Below are positions 16,097-25,102 of a stretch of 64,000 bases of DNA, piece after piece. The notes beneath the pieces are model-generated. The model was given only the letters and a program-made list of their open reading frames with translations. It was not told the origin of the DNA and searched no databases. How positions within the stretch are numbered: position 1 is the stretch's first letter; the number at the start of each line of letters is the position of its first letter. This stretch comes from Metallosphaera yellowstonensis MK1 (lineage in GTDB: Archaea; Thermoproteota; Thermoprotei_A; Sulfolobales; Sulfolobaceae). Location of the stretch: the NCBI RefSeq assembly GCF_000243315.1, contig NZ_JH597768.1, positions 427,322-491,321 on the forward strand. Reading direction: 5' to 3'. A program made the translations under genes and the position numbers.

Positions 16097-16357
16097 ATGG
16101 GAAGTAACTTGGTAACCGCGATAGTCCTTATAAATACTGACCCAGGAGGCGAGGAGGAGGTATTTAATAAACTAAAGCAGATGAACGAGGTCTCAGAGAC
16201 TTACATTGTTTACGGAGTATATGATATAGTGACGAAGCTGGATGCGCCTGACATGGACACTTTAAGGAACTTCATTAGTAATAATATAAGAAAACTCCCT
16301 AAAGTGAGATCCACATTAACCATGATAATTATGGAGGGCAAGACACAGAAAAAATGA
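16097..16357 (+). CDS. Stand-alone Lrp/AsnC effector-binding (RAM) domain protein
   Basis: 86 residues from ATG 16097 (MGSNLVTAIVLINTDPGGEE). The alternating strands and helices (ETYIVYGVYDIVTKLDAP, RSTLTMIIMEG) match the ligand-binding domain of Lrp/AsnC regulators, without a DNA-binding HTH. Such proteins can join with full-length Lrp proteins or sense amino acids. A TATA-like CTTATAAC at about 16069-16076 sits 24-28 nt upstream, pointing to a leaderless transcript. tiaS overlaps its stop by 4 nt. Confidence 0.8.
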   Translation: MGSNLVTAIVLINTDPGGEEEVFNKLKQMNEVSETYIVYGVYDIVTKLDAPDMDTLRNFISNNIRKLPKVRSTLTMIIMEGKTQKK

Positions 16358-17601
16358 ATACGAAGAGATATACCATAGGATTGGATGATCACGACTCGCC
16401 CGTAGCAGGATGTACCACTCATTTTTCATTTCTATTAATCAAAGAACTGGAAAGAGAGGGACTTAAACTCGTAGGTTTTCCTAGATTGGTAAGACTTAAC
16501 CCCAACATACCATGGAAGACCAGGGGAAACGCTGCAGTGAACTTCACCGTAGAAACTGACAGGGACCCCTCAGAAGTCCTGGATCTGATATGGGACAAAT
16601 CCTTACAATATGTCTCAGAGATCTCTAAAGGCACGCAATACGGGAGGTCCCCAGGGGTCGCAATAGTAAAGGACGTTAAAACTAATGAACTAGGCTGGCT
16701 CTACAGAAAGGCAGTCACTGACGTGGTAACTAGGGATCTTGTGGAGAAGATTGCCGTCAAAACGGGCGTCTTATTTCAGGGAGGTAGAGGAGTCGTTGGA
16801 TCCGTGTCTTCCATGGGATTCCGGGGGGAAGGGAAGACGTTGGAGTTGCTCACGTACAGGTTGCCAGAAAACTGGGAAAAGAGAAGAGAAGTTGACCTGC
16901 AGTCACTGATAAACTTTGAAGAAAGGTATTTCCCAGACGTTTACGCAAACGTGGACTACATTAATGGTAAGCCACTCATCCTCTCCCACGGGAGAGACCC
17001 AGTACTTTTCGGGATCAGAGGAAGAAATCCTTCCGTACTTTTAGAGGGATTAAAAATGATAGAGGTATCGGAGATGATAGATGGTTTTATGATATTTGAG
17101 ACTAATCAGGGTACAGATCATCATTTCCTGAGGATAGGTGATAAACCATATCAGAGCATCATAGCCGAAGTTGAGGTAAAGGATGTAAAGATCATGCCTG
17201 GGGGTGATTGTATAATATTTTCTACCCACGGAACCATGATTGTTTACAAAGAAACTGGGGAGTTAAACGATATGGCTAGAGAGCTTATGGAGGGCGACGT
17301 AATAAGGGTATATGGAGCCGTCAAACCTTCCGTGAGTTTCGGCAAGATTATAGAGCCAGAAAGAATTGAAGTCCTTCGGCTATCGAGTGTCACTAAATAC
17401 CTCAATCCCAAATGCCCCAAGTGCGGAAACTCTTCGGAATCCCTGGGGAAAAATAAGGGTTTCAGGTGTAGGAGATGTAACTACAGGTTTAACTCGGAAA
17501 AAATCCCTATAGAATATCACAGACGTATATCCATTGGAACATATCAATCGAGATATTATAGGCATTTGACGAGGCCAATTTTCTGGGAAAACGAGAGCTA
17601 A
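16354..17601 (+). CDS. tiaS: tRNA(Ile2) 2-agmatinylcytidine synthetase TiaS
   Basis: 415 residues. Attaches agmatine to C34 of tRNA-Ile2 so it reads AUA. Visible: the N-terminal GLDDHDSP and GCTTHFSFLL kinase-like motifs, KGTQYGRSPGVAIV, the GGRGVVGSVSSMGF loop, an OB-fold region around residues 270-340, and a C-terminal zinc ribbon (CPKCG near 350, CRRC near 371). Length and order match the family. Coupled to the Lrp-like gene by a 4-nt overlap. Confidence 0.94.
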   Translation: MNTKRYTIGLDDHDSPVAGCTTHFSFLLIKELEREGLKLVGFPRLVRLNPNIPWKTRGNAAVNFTVETDRDPSEVLDLIWDKSLQYVSEISKGTQYGRSPGVAIVKDVKTNELGWLYRKAVTDVVTRDLVEKIAVKTGVLFQGGRGVVGSVSSMGFRGEGKTLELLTYRLPENWEKRREVDLQSLINFEERYFPDVYANVDYINGKPLILSHGRDPVLFGIRGRNPSVLLEGLKMIEVSEMIDGFMIFETNQGTDHHFLRIGDKPYQSIIAEVEVKDVKIMPGGDCIIFSTHGTMIVYKETGELNDMARELMEGDVIRVYGAVKPSVSFGKIIEPERIEVLRLSSVTKYLNPKCPKCGNSSESLGKNKGFRCRRCNYRFNSEKIPIEYHRRISIGTYQSRYYRHLTRPIFWENES

Positions 17602-17793
17602 CAATGAACGTTATAGTCAAGATTCGGGTAAACTGGGGGAGTAAGCGAGTTTAACATGTGTCATGTAATAGGTCAAAAAGCCTCTACCCCGCCCCTAGAG
17701 GAGGCGAGACTTGTCGTTCGTTTTATCAATTATCCTGAAATCCATCTAAATCCTTAATTATAATTAGTTTAAGACTTCTACTGAAATATATTA
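17602..17793. other. Gap after tiaS with orphan hairpin
   Basis: No gene is seen. Positions 17675-17715 contain GCCTCTA...TAGAGGAGGCGAG, resembling the hairpin at 4232-4278 and the TnpB-element end at 3541-3580. A TTAATTATAATTA palindrome lies near 17753. Confidence 0.4.
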
Positions 17794-18206
17794 CAGCAGT
17801 TATGAGACTTTAAGGTAACTTGAAGATTTTCCTCCGGTCCGATCCACTTAAATACCTTATCATCAACTAATTTCAGGAAGTCCCCCACACTGACTAGGTT
17901 TAGATCTATCACCAACTCCTTGATCTCGTTGACCATGACGAAGAAGAGGAGATAGGCTTGGAGTTATTCCTTCAACCTAAACTACGAGTCCTCCGGGTCC
18001 AAGGTCTTGAAGTCCCTGTGGAACTACTCTATCTCTCACCTGATCCTTCAGGTTTACTTGATCTTCTCCAGGTCGAAGGATAGGTCGGTCGTGTAGAGTT
18101 GCTTTCTCTCATGATTCCCGTCGAATTTCGAGTTGTCCTCATCTCATATGATAAACTTGAATGTAACCGGGGTATCCCCTAGGTTAGGTCGTCGTAATAG
18201 ACTGTA
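17794..18206 (-). pseudogene. Decayed IS4-type DDE transposase (C-terminal part) with terminal repeat
   Basis: One minus-strand frame from about 18206 to 17806 gives a readable protein interrupted by seven stop codons but no frameshift. It contains TPVTFKFII, ERKQLYTTDLSFDLEKIK, then R-x-E-I-E-x-FHRDFK, which fits the R(3)E(6)K part of the IS4 signature, and QAYLLFFVMVNEIKELVIDL. The end CAGCAGTTATGAGA at 17794-17807 matches the terminal repeat of the 4103-4166 hairpin element. The N-terminal half and the other end were not found. Confidence 0.65.
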
Positions 18207-18257
18207 ACTCTTTTACGTAACTACTCGTTATTTTCAATTTTATAAATATCGTTTTGA

Positions 18258-18486
18258 CGTCGGTCATGTTCATGTAGTATTACCCAAGAATTCTCTCTTG
18301 ATGATCTCCCAACCGATGACGGGCACTACTCACGAGGATGGGAGAAGTTGGATGGGAGGGTATTGAAGTTTCCCTCGACCAGCCCCAATGATCTGGGGGT
18401 GACCGTGTATGATCCCTTAAGAGGGGTGCCCGTGGCGGAATTAGAAGTGACTAAGAGTGAAGGATAAGTTACGCCATGGGTAAACA
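18258..18486 (+). pseudogene. Gene remnant within ~190-bp repeat, copy 2
   Basis: Positions 18298-18486 match copy 1 at 3344-3536. Here a frame is open from 18258 to TAA 18465-18467 (69 codons) and reads like protein: DDLPTDDGHYSRGWEKLDGR, then VLKFPSTSPNDLGVTVYDPL, then RGVPVAELEVTKSEG. No normal start codon is present in the open part. I do not recognise the family. The CCCGTGGCG/CGCCATGGG inverted repeat straddles its stop codon. It lies about 75 bp from the origin. Confidence 0.5.
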
Positions 18487-18560
18487 CTCTGAGGATAACT
18501 CAACCCCTTGGAGGTACCCTCAGCCTCCTACGCTCCTGGGATTAACCGGGGAGTAAATAA

Positions 18561-18752
18561 CCCCTCTGTTTCCACTGGAAGAAGTCAAGAAAACTACCAC
18601 ACCCCTCTTTTTCCAGTGGAAAATGAATTGGGGTACAATTTTGGTTAAAGGTCTAATTCTACGGTTTGTATATCTTATATTCTCTACTCGACAACAACTT
18701 ATCATAATTCAGTCAAATGTTAAACTGAGGGTCTCCAGTGGAAACGGAGGGG
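18561..18752. other. Replication origin oriC1 with ORB-like sites
   Basis: Three origin recognition box-like sites are visible. Two are on the minus strand: 18561-18582 (CCCCTCTGTTTCCACTGG then AA) and 18604-18624 (CCCCTCTTTTTCCAGTGG). One is on the plus strand at 18733-18752 (TCCAGTGGAAACGGAGGGG). Each joins a TTCCAGTGGAA-like dyad to a G-string that points outward. Between them, 18628-18725 is AT-rich and fits an unwinding element. Sulfolobus oriC1 lies upstream of cdc6-1 and has this ORB type; cdc6-1 begins 380 bp to the right. Cdc6-1 would bind these sites and load MCM. Confidence 0.85.
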
Positions 18753-18835
18753 TCCCCGTCAGGGGGTTAGAACATCAAGAAAGGACGGGAATGACTTAAG
18801 TTGAATTTATAATCAAAACCTCATTTAGTCTAATT

Positions 18836-18910
<75 letters not shown>

Positions 18911-19130
18911 GGAGGGAGTGGGGAGCGCGACCTCACTTCCCTGAGATTATTAGACAAAGAGTTATTCTTCTTTCCTGAGATCCCCAAAACGTACAGGGTT
19001 GCCTAAGCGTAATGGGTGGGAATAGAACTCTGCAAGGTTTGAAACTATGGGCTCCGGTAGTTATGATTAACTCCCCAGTTAATTCAGGGATCCAATTCCT
19101 TTTATCTCATACTGTATAAGAGTTTAGTAA

Positions 19131-20321
19131 ATGAGTGACATTATAGACGAGGTCTTGCTTTCTGTCAGGAATTCGTCCATTTTCAAGAGCAGGGAGTACA
19201 TGTTGCCAGACTACGTGCCAGACGAACTACCTCATAGGGAAAACGAGATCAAGAGGTTGGCCAGTATACTAGTCCAGCTCTATCGGGGAGAGAGGCCGAG
19301 TAATACATTCATATATGGACTCACGGGTACAGGAAAGACAGCTGTCACGAAATATGTGTTGAAGAACCTTCAGAAGAAACTGCAGAGCTTCGATTTCGTT
19401 TATATAAACTCCAGACAAAGTGATACCCCATATAGGATCCTAGCCGACATCTCTGAGACGTTAGGCTCAAAGGTACCCTTTACGGGCCTCTCTACGGCAG
19501 AGTTGTACCGAAGGCTCGTCAAGGCCCTAAAGCAGACCCAGAAGCTGATCATAATAGTGCTGGACGAGGTTGATGCGTTAGTGAAGAGACATGGTGACGA
19601 CATCCTGTACAAGCTCACGAGAGTCAACTATGAAATAGAGAAGGGGAAAGTCTCCATAATAGGGATAACTAACGACGTCAAGTTCATAGACGGCCTCGAC
19701 CCAAGAGTGAGGAGCAGCCTTGGTGAGGAAGAACTTGTTTTCCCTCCCTATAATGCTGAACAACTAGAGGATATATTGACCAAGAGGGCCGCAGTGGCGT
19801 TCAAGGACGGGGCGGTATCACAACAGATAATCAAATTATGTGCAGCAATAGCAGCCAGGGATCACGGCGACGCCAGGAGGGCCTTGGACCTCCTAAGGGT
19901 CTCTGGGGAAATAGCTGAGAGGGAGAGGAGAACTACGGTGACACAGGAAGATGTTGAGAAGGCCAGGTGGGAGATCGAGAGGGACAGGGTCTACGAGATA
20001 GTCTCGACCCTCCCACTACACTCCAAGCTAGTCTTGACCTCCATTCTGAAGGGCCTCAAGAACAAGCCCAGCCTCACTACAGGAGAGATATATGAGACGT
20101 ATAAGAGGACGGCGAAGTCACTGTATGCGGAGTTCGTGACACAGAGGAGGGTGAGCGATATAATCAATGAACTGGATATGGTAGGGATAATTTCGGCAAA
20201 GGTCGTAAACAGAGGGAGGTACGGGAAGACCAAAGAGGTGAGCCTCGCAGCAGACCAGGGAATAGTGTTGAAAGCGCTGGTGGAGAACGATGAGAGGCTT
20301 GCTGATATCTGGCGTAGATGA
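19131..20321 (+). CDS. cdc6-1: Orc1/Cdc6 replication initiator, Cdc6-1 type
   Basis: 396 residues. Recognises ORB sites and loads the MCM helicase. AAA+ motifs: Walker [11 protein letters not shown] near residue 65, Walker [12 protein letters not shown] near 145, sensor 1 IGITND, sensor 2 [12 protein letters not shown]. The C-terminal winged helix includes [19 protein letters not shown] and [11 protein letters not shown]. The start [30 protein letters not shown] is the Cdc6-1 N-terminus. A TTTTATCT box at about 19099-19106 lies about 27 nt upstream, so the message is likely leaderless. Overlaps the next gene by 32 nt. Confidence 0.95.
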   Translation: MSDIIDEVLLSVRNSSIFKSREYMLPDYVPDELPHRENEIKRLASILVQLYRGERPSNTFIYGLTGTGKTAVTKYVLKNLQKKLQSFDFVYINSRQSDTPYRILADISETLGSKVPFTGLSTAELYRRLVKALKQTQKLIIIVLDEVDALVKRHGDDILYKLTRVNYEIEKGKVSIIGITNDVKFIDGLDPRVRSSLGEEELVFPPYNAEQLEDILTKRAAVAFKDGAVSQQIIKLCAAIAARDHGDARRALDLLRVSGEIAERERRTTVTQEDVEKARWEIERDRVYEIVSTLPLHSKLVLTSILKGLKNKPSLTTGEIYETYKRTAKSLYAEFVTQRRVSDIINELDMVGIISAKVVNRGRYGKTKEVSLAADQGIVLKALVENDERLADIWRR

Positions 20322-20817
20322 CGGATTTTTCCCAACCTCATATAAGGGGATGAGGGGTAAGGCTCCACTGGTCGTCACAACTTACAGTGAAATGAAGCTC
20401 GTGGACCTTGACATAGATTTTGTGGTGGTTGACGGTAAAGATGCTACTCAAAAGTTTAATAGAATGAGGAGAGGTGATATAGTAGTACTAGACGGAGTAA
20501 CCTTCGGAGGTTTTAACTATATAATTCCGGACAGGAAATTTATTGTGTTTTACGGTAGTAGACCTAATACGATAGATGTTAGGAAAGCTTTGGAGAGACA
20601 TTTCGCTGATGAGAGGAAGGAGGTGATTCTAAGCGTCCTGGGAAGTTTAAGGAGAATAGAAACCAAGTGGGGTTCGGTCTACGTGTATACAGACCTGGAT
20701 CTCTCGACAGCGAGAGTTCTAATCGAGAGATATCAGACGATCTCAAAATATCCAGAACCCATAAGAGTGGCTCACGTGATAGGAAGGGCAATAGGTCATT
20801 GGCATGTGGTCTGTTGA
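20290..20817 (+). CDS. DUF99 family (endonuclease V-like fold) protein
   Basis: 175 residues of the UPF0215/DUF99 family, with SGVDDGFFP near the N-terminus, [20 protein letters not shown] and a C-terminal [18 protein letters not shown]. The fold is related to endonuclease V, and a role in handling deaminated bases has been proposed for the family. The position next to the origin and cdc6-1 would suit DNA maintenance, but this is an inference. It converges on the thioesterase gene with a 22-nt overlap. Confidence 0.75.
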   Translation: MRGLLISGVDDGFFPTSYKGMRGKAPLVVTTYSEMKLVDLDIDFVVVDGKDATQKFNRMRRGDIVVLDGVTFGGFNYIIPDRKFIVFYGSRPNTIDVRKALERHFADERKEVILSVLGSLRRIETKWGSVYVYTDLDLSTARVLIERYQTISKYPEPIRVAHVIGRAIGHWHVVC

Positions 20818-21716
20818 AGAGACTTGGCTAATTTTAACCTCTCTTCCCTCTCCTTCACTCGTTGCTCCATAACTTTTCTCTCATATTCGGAAGACGGTTC
20901 CAGTTTGGGTATGGATCTAGGTTTACCTTGATCGTCTATTGCCACGAAGCTAAAGACAGTTCTCGAAACCAACCGTTTTACTCCAGTAAAGTGATTGATG
21001 GCATAGAGCTTAGCTCCGACGTCCAAGGAGGAGTTCCCAGTGTACTCTACAGCTCCCTGAATCTCCAATATATCGCCTATCTTCACTGGCACAAGGAAAT
21101 CAGCAGATCCTGCTCCCGCGGTGAAGGTGTTACCCTTAGTGTAGAGTTTAGCCACTATGGCTAAAGCCTCATCCAACATAGTGTACATCTTGCCAGCGTA
21201 CAGAATTCCGTTTCCGAAGCCGTGTTCGGGATATATGGTTCTAACGTAGCTCCTACCGAAAGTCATTCCAGGAAGGAGTTCCTGAGTGTCCTCAGATACG
21301 CTCCTCTTTCTTTCGAGTCTTTTCCTCTTCCTTTGTTGGGCCTCTTCATCAGGTTCGATCACCTCGGTTACTGGCCTGGGTCTGTTGTTTTCGTCTACAG
21401 CTACATAGCTCATTAACCCCATAGCGCCCAATTCTTCACTCTCGCCTCTCCTTACACAGCCCCTCACTTCTATCTCCACTGAGGTCCTCCAAGTAGCCTT
21501 GGAAGTGGCCACAACTCTAACGACGTCTCCTAACCTAGCAGGTTTAAAGAGGAATAAATAATCCACGGAAGCTAGGAGGTAGTTACCTTGACTTAAACTG
21601 GACATCAGAACTCCTGCAGTATCTATCAGCCAGCTCATATAGATCCCTCCGTGAAGGGATCCGAAGTGGTTGGTATGCCATGGGAAGACGCTATAATAGG
21701 TCTCCGTCTTGTACAT
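20796..21716 (-). CDS. Double-hotdog acyl-CoA thioesterase
   Basis: 306 residues with two hotdog domains. The first has [22 protein letters not shown] (about 14-35), the second [23 protein letters not shown] (about 165-190). A charged linker rich in Arg/Lys/Glu joins them. Hotdog thioesterases hydrolyse acyl-CoA; in Sulfolobales they may serve fatty-acid or branched-acyl turnover. Specificity cannot be read from the sequence. nadM lies 6 nt upstream, so they are probably cotranscribed. Confidence 0.85.
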   Translation of the reverse strand: MYKTETYYSVFPWHTNHFGSLHGGIYMSWLIDTAGVLMSSLSQGNYLLASVDYLFLFKPARLGDVVRVVATSKATWRTSVEIEVRGCVRRGESEELGAMGLMSYVAVDENNRPRPVTEVIEPDEEAQQRKRKRLERKRSVSEDTQELLPGMTFGRSYVRTIYPEHGFGNGILYAGKMYTMLDEALAIVAKLYTKGNTFTAGAGSADFLVPVKIGDILEIQGAVEYTGNSSLDVGAKLYAINHFTGVKRLVSRTVFSFVAIDDQGKPRSIPKLEPSSEYERKVMEQRVKEREERLKLAKSLQQTTCQ

Positions 21717-21722
21717 CTCACT

Positions 21723-22244
21723 TCACCTCTTGTCAGTTCCAACTATCTCCTTTAGTCTCTCCTCACCCCCTATATTCTTAATGAAGTAAAATACCTCCTT
21801 GGGAACCAGGTCGTTCCACGTTTCACCGGTGATCATATATTTCCTTATCAATGTCGAATTGTACTTCTCTCTTTGAAAAGATGGTGGGATCAGGATTTCA
21901 TTCCCAGCCTCCTTAAAGAGACGTAGTACTAAGGGATTTCTCGCAATAACTGAGCTAAATGAAGGAACATACATCTTTACGTGATATACCCAGACACTGT
22001 TCATGAGAACGTCAGGTATGGGAATAAGGTAATATCTGTCCGAGCTTACCCCCTCCGCTGAGAGGGTCCTCTTTATCATCTCGATCCTCTCACCCGCTGT
22101 GAAAGGATTGGAAAGGGTGTGACTCTCTTGGGCGCTTCCTATGAGCACGATGAGTTCATCTACCCTCTCAAGGGCCCACTTAACCACGCTGAGGTGACCT
22201 AAGTGGAATGGCTGAAATCTTCCTGGGTAAAGCCCTCTATGCAG
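21723..22244 (-). CDS. nadM: Nicotinamide-nucleotide adenylyltransferase, non-standard start
   Basis: Makes NAD from NMN and ATP. The family motif [17 protein letters not shown] is encoded in frame upstream of the first normal start (GTG 22187), with [19 protein letters not shown] and NSTLIRKYM further on. The frame upstream of RGLYPGRF holds only TGA-GGT-CTG-CAT before the motif, so the only near-start codon is CTG at 22244 (173 residues, the usual length). Starting at GTG 22187 would delete the nucleotide-binding motif. The beginning overlaps the end of the SAM hydrolase gene by 46 nt, so re-initiation is possible. Confidence 0.85.
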   Translation of the reverse strand: MHRGLYPGRFQPFHLGHLSVVKWALERVDELIVLIGSAQESHTLSNPFTAGERIEMIKRTLSAEGVSSDRYYLIPIPDVLMNSVWVYHVKMYVPSFSSVIARNPLVLRLFKEAGNEILIPPSFQREKYNSTLIRKYMITGETWNDLVPKEVFYFIKNIGGEERLKEIVGTDKR

Positions 22245-23011
22245 ACCTCATCACCTTCTTTCACACCTAGAACTACAGAGGCGTCACCCTTATTTAACCC
22301 TACTTCGAGGAAGCTATAGCCATTCTCGTATACCAGTAGATCGTTACATCCTCCGTCTTGGAAAGTCCTCGCTGTAGTTCCCTCGAACTCTCTTTCACCC
22401 ACTTTAATCTTTACCCTCTTCCTTGGAGTCACGTCTTCCACCCTCTTTGCCAGCGCAACATTACCAAAGTGGTCTATGTGAACTACTGTAGCACAAAGGG
22501 AATTATTGGAATATCTTTCATGAAAGTTAAGTTTGTGTAAATCCTCCATAGAGAGGGAAGGCCCCATCACTTCCGGCCTAACCCTTAGGGAAAGTAAGGC
22601 AGCAGCAACTGAGAAGATGTCCCTTCCGTGAAACGTATTGGATATCCTTTGGCTCAGATATACTCTTGGATTGGAGATTTCCCTGATCTCAACTATTCCG
22701 TCTTCAGAGACCGCGGGGTAAAGGACTCCGTTATCCGGCCCGACAAAGGTATAACGCGTAGTCCTTATTACCAAGGCCCTCCTGCTAGTTCCAACTCCTG
22801 GGTCAACAACCGTGAGGAATATCGTCCCCTTCCTGAAATATCTGAACGAAGTGAGAAGGAGATATGCAGCAGAGATCACGTTGAAGTTCTTCGCGTTACC
22901 GCTTATGTACGTAAACTCTACGTTAGGGTTCAATCGTCTTATGACTGCCTCCATAGTACCGTTGTAGTTATCCGAGACACCAAAATCAGTGAGAATCGCT
23001 ATTGTCACCAT
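22199..23011 (-). CDS. SAM hydroxide adenosyltransferase (DUF62)
   Basis: 270 residues. Family members hydrolyse S-adenosylmethionine to adenosine and methionine. Signature segments: [14 protein letters not shown] at the N-terminus, [43 protein letters not shown], and [13 protein letters not shown]. Overlaps the CYTH gene upstream by 26 nt and the nadM start downstream, forming a tight NAD/SAM-related unit. Confidence 0.9.
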   Translation of the reverse strand: MVTIAILTDFGVSDNYNGTMEAVIRRLNPNVEFTYISGNAKNFNVISAAYLLLTSFRYFRKGTIFLTVVDPGVGTSRRALVIRTTRYTFVGPDNGVLYPAVSEDGIVEIREISNPRVYLSQRISNTFHGRDIFSVAAALLSLRVRPEVMGPSLSMEDLHKLNFHERYSNNSLCATVVHIDHFGNVALAKRVEDVTPRKRVKIKVGEREFEGTTARTFQDGGCNDLLVYENGYSFLEVGLNKGDASVVLGVKEGDEVCIEGFTQEDFSHST

Positions 23012-23540
23012 ATTTCTCTACCTTGAGTTCAAGGTATGACTTAGTTATAACCTCTCCGAACACCTTAAGCTTGTCCCTCAGTTCCTCAAAGAACTTCACC
23101 AGCTCCTCCTCCGTTACATTTACTCCCTCTATTTCCACAAAGTCTCCTAACCCTTCAACAGTATCAATACAGACTAGGAAATTATCCTTCTCCAGTATAT
23201 ATCTACGCTTTCTCACCTTGCTGGCAGGCTTGTAGCCCAACCTTTCCATTATCCTCAGGATTCCATCCCTATCCCAGACGCGAACCGACACTTCCTCCCT
23301 TGACTTAGTCATCCTTCCAAGCTTAGGGCCCTTATAGGTGAGCTCTACCTCACCGTTGACGATCCTCAGCCTTAGTGCTTCGTCCGTCTTCCGGAAATCC
23401 CTATCCAACCCGTTGAAATATATATCTTCCTGCTCTTCCTTTCCCTTGAATCGAAATCCCATCCCCATCAAATTTCTCATGAAGGTCTCTGGATCCTCCA
23501 GGAGCTTCACTTTTATCTCGCGTTCTATGATACCTGTCAT
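22986..23540 (-). CDS. CYTH-domain protein (class IV adenylate cyclase / triphosphatase family)
   Basis: 184 residues. The EREIKVK motif at 6-12 is the ExExK metal/phosphate signature of CYTH enzymes, followed by RLRIVNGEVELTYKGPK, VRKRRYILEKDNFLVCID and VEIEGVN. Members act on triphosphates, as adenylate cyclase (CyaB) or as thiamine or inorganic triphosphatase; which applies is not visible. An AGATATAAATCC TATA-like box sits 25-35 nt upstream, inside the divergent gene. Its ATG overlaps that gene's ATG on a shared CATG at 23538-23541. Confidence 0.85.
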   Translation of the reverse strand: MTGIIEREIKVKLLEDPETFMRNLMGMGFRFKGKEEQEDIYFNGLDRDFRKTDEALRLRIVNGEVELTYKGPKLGRMTKSREEVSVRVWDRDGILRIMERLGYKPASKVRKRRYILEKDNFLVCIDTVEGLGDFVEIEGVNVTEEELVKFFEELRDKLKVFGEVITKSYLELKVEKYGDNSDSH

Positions 23541-24555
23541 GTATATGGAGGATATGGATTTATATCTAAAAAAACATGATGAGGTCCTCTACCACTATGA
23601 CATCGATGACCATGTGAGAGAGCTGGCTAGGAAGTATGGGTTCTTGGAGTATATGGTTGAAAGGTACCTGAACATATTCGGTTCCGATGCCGAGATCTTC
23701 ATGAAGTCCTGCTCAGCACAACTCAAACGGTCCCTAAGGTGCAATACCCTCAGAACTGACTGCAAAAAACTGGAAGATAGAATGAACGAGAGGGGATTCA
23801 AGTTGTCTAAAGTAAGTTGGACTAGGTACGGTTACGTTGTGGAGAATACCCCCGTTAGACCCACTTTGGGGTCTACTCTGGAGTACATGAAAGGGTATTA
23901 CTACATTCAGGGTCTTGCCTCAATGATTCCCCCAGAGGTTTTGTCTCCGTCCGAGGACGATCTAGTCCTAGATATGGCTGCCTCTCCTGGAGGAAAGACC
24001 AGTCAATTGGCCCAACTGATGGGCAATAGGGGAGTAATAGTGGCTTTAGAAAAGAACACAGCTAGGCTAAGGAGACTCAACTCCAACTTGGCTAGGCTAG
24101 GAGTAGCCAACACGATAACAGTTCCGATCCCTGGAGACTATGTCTCGTCCATAGGGATTAAGTTCGACTCTGTACTTCTAGACTCTCCATGCTCTGGCGA
24201 GGGATTACTTCCAGTAGATCCTTCTAGAAGGACGAAGACGCTTCCCCAACATCTCAGGGAGTTTCAAAGGGTCCAGTTGTCCCTTTTGATAGCAGGTATC
24301 AGGTCACTAAGGAAAGGCGGTAAGCTGGTTTACTCCACATGTAGCATTGCTCCCGAGGAGAACGAAGTGATAGTGAACTTTGCGGTCGAGAAGTTTGGAC
24401 TCAGGACTGAGGAAATAAGGGGGATCCCCGCAGATCCCGGATTGGTGGAGTATAAGGGAGTCCGCTTCTCGGAAGACATTAAGAAATGCATCAGACTATA
24501 TCCGCATAAACATGGGACCGAGGGGTTTTTCGTTTGTTCCATGAGAAAAGAGTAA
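23539..24555 (+). CDS. RNA m5C methyltransferase (NSUN/RsmB family)
   Basis: About 338 residues from ATG 23539 (another ATG lies at 23545). SAM-dependent motifs: DMAASPGGKTSQLAQLMG (motif I), LLDSPCSGEGLL with the PC catalytic pair, and YSTCSIAPEENE with the TC nucleophile. An N-terminal helical RNA-binding domain precedes them. It methylates cytosine in tRNA or rRNA; the target is unknown. A CTTTTATCTC box at about 23509-23518 lies inside the divergent CYTH gene and suggests a leaderless start. The next gene overlaps its 3' end by 22 nt. Confidence 0.9.
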   Translation: MYMEDMDLYLKKHDEVLYHYDIDDHVRELARKYGFLEYMVERYLNIFGSDAEIFMKSCSAQLKRSLRCNTLRTDCKKLEDRMNERGFKLSKVSWTRYGYVVENTPVRPTLGSTLEYMKGYYYIQGLASMIPPEVLSPSEDDLVLDMAASPGGKTSQLAQLMGNRGVIVALEKNTARLRRLNSNLARLGVANTITVPIPGDYVSSIGIKFDSVLLDSPCSGEGLLPVDPSRRTKTLPQHLREFQRVQLSLLIAGIRSLRKGGKLVYSTCSIAPEENEVIVNFAVEKFGLRTEEIRGIPADPGLVEYKGVRFSEDIKKCIRLYPHKHGTEGFFVCSMRKE

Positions 24556-25040
24556 GTAACGCGAGGCCCCTTACACTGGAGGAGAAGGAGAAGATAGTGG
24601 AACTCTTGAGAAGACGATATCGATGTGGAGAGATGAAAGAGTTGATTGATGCTAGTTTGTACTCTTTACGCGATAAAGTGTTCATGTTTCCTCACGGACT
24701 CCCGCGACAGCTCCATTCTAAGGTGTTGCTAGGAGCCTTTCCAATAGCTTCCATAGGTCTACCCATTTTATTGAAGAGGAATACGTATTTACCGCTGTTA
24801 CCTTTAGGCCCCTATCTCGTGGATCACTGTCAAAATAAGCTGAACCTACCTGATAGGCTCTCCCAGAAATTACTCTATGGAAAGAAGATAAAGGTGAGAG
24901 AGACGTACTCCTTCGAGGACGCACTCCTAGTGGATAACAGCAATGAGTTCTTAGCGTTCCTTAGACTCAGACTCGTGTCAAAAGGTACTGAGATAATACC
25001 CGTTTTAGACATAGGTTGGTATTTAAGGGAGGGAGGATAA
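24534..25040 (+). CDS. Nip7-like PUA-domain protein
   Basis: About 168 residues. The N-terminal RPLTLEEKEKIVELLRRRY resembles the Nip7 pre-PUA start, and the C-terminal ALLVDNSNEFLAFLRLR...VLDIGWYLREGG fits a PUA domain ending in the D-I-G-x-Y-L-R motif. Nip7-type proteins bind rRNA during large-subunit assembly. The start is uncertain: TTG 24534 overlaps the methyltransferase gene. Pairing with an RNA methyltransferase supports an RNA role. Confidence 0.55.
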   Translation: MFHEKRVSNARPLTLEEKEKIVELLRRRYRCGEMKELIDASLYSLRDKVFMFPHGLPRQLHSKVLLGAFPIASIGLPILLKRNTYLPLLPLGPYLVDHCQNKLNLPDRLSQKLLYGKKIKVRETYSFEDALLVDNSNEFLAFLRLRLVSKGTEIIPVLDIGWYLREGG

Positions 25041-25102
25041 TGGTTAAGTATTTATGGGTAAAAGGGGATCTAATCTATTAAACATGGAAGGGATGATAAG
25101 GT

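Noticed and set aside
18520-18705. 61-residue minus-strand ORF overlapping the origin
   Set aside because: It lies across the ORB sites and AT-rich core and shows no protein features.
18561-18752. MITE with 18-bp terminal inverted repeats
   Set aside because: The inverted repeats match ORB sites (dyad plus G-string), a third site lies inside, and cdc6-1 is close by, so an origin explains the pattern better.
23338-23538. N-terminal extension of the m5C methyltransferase
   Set aside because: The extension is antisense to the CYTH gene and Ser-rich, as expected from a shadow frame; ATG 23539 has a good promoter distance.
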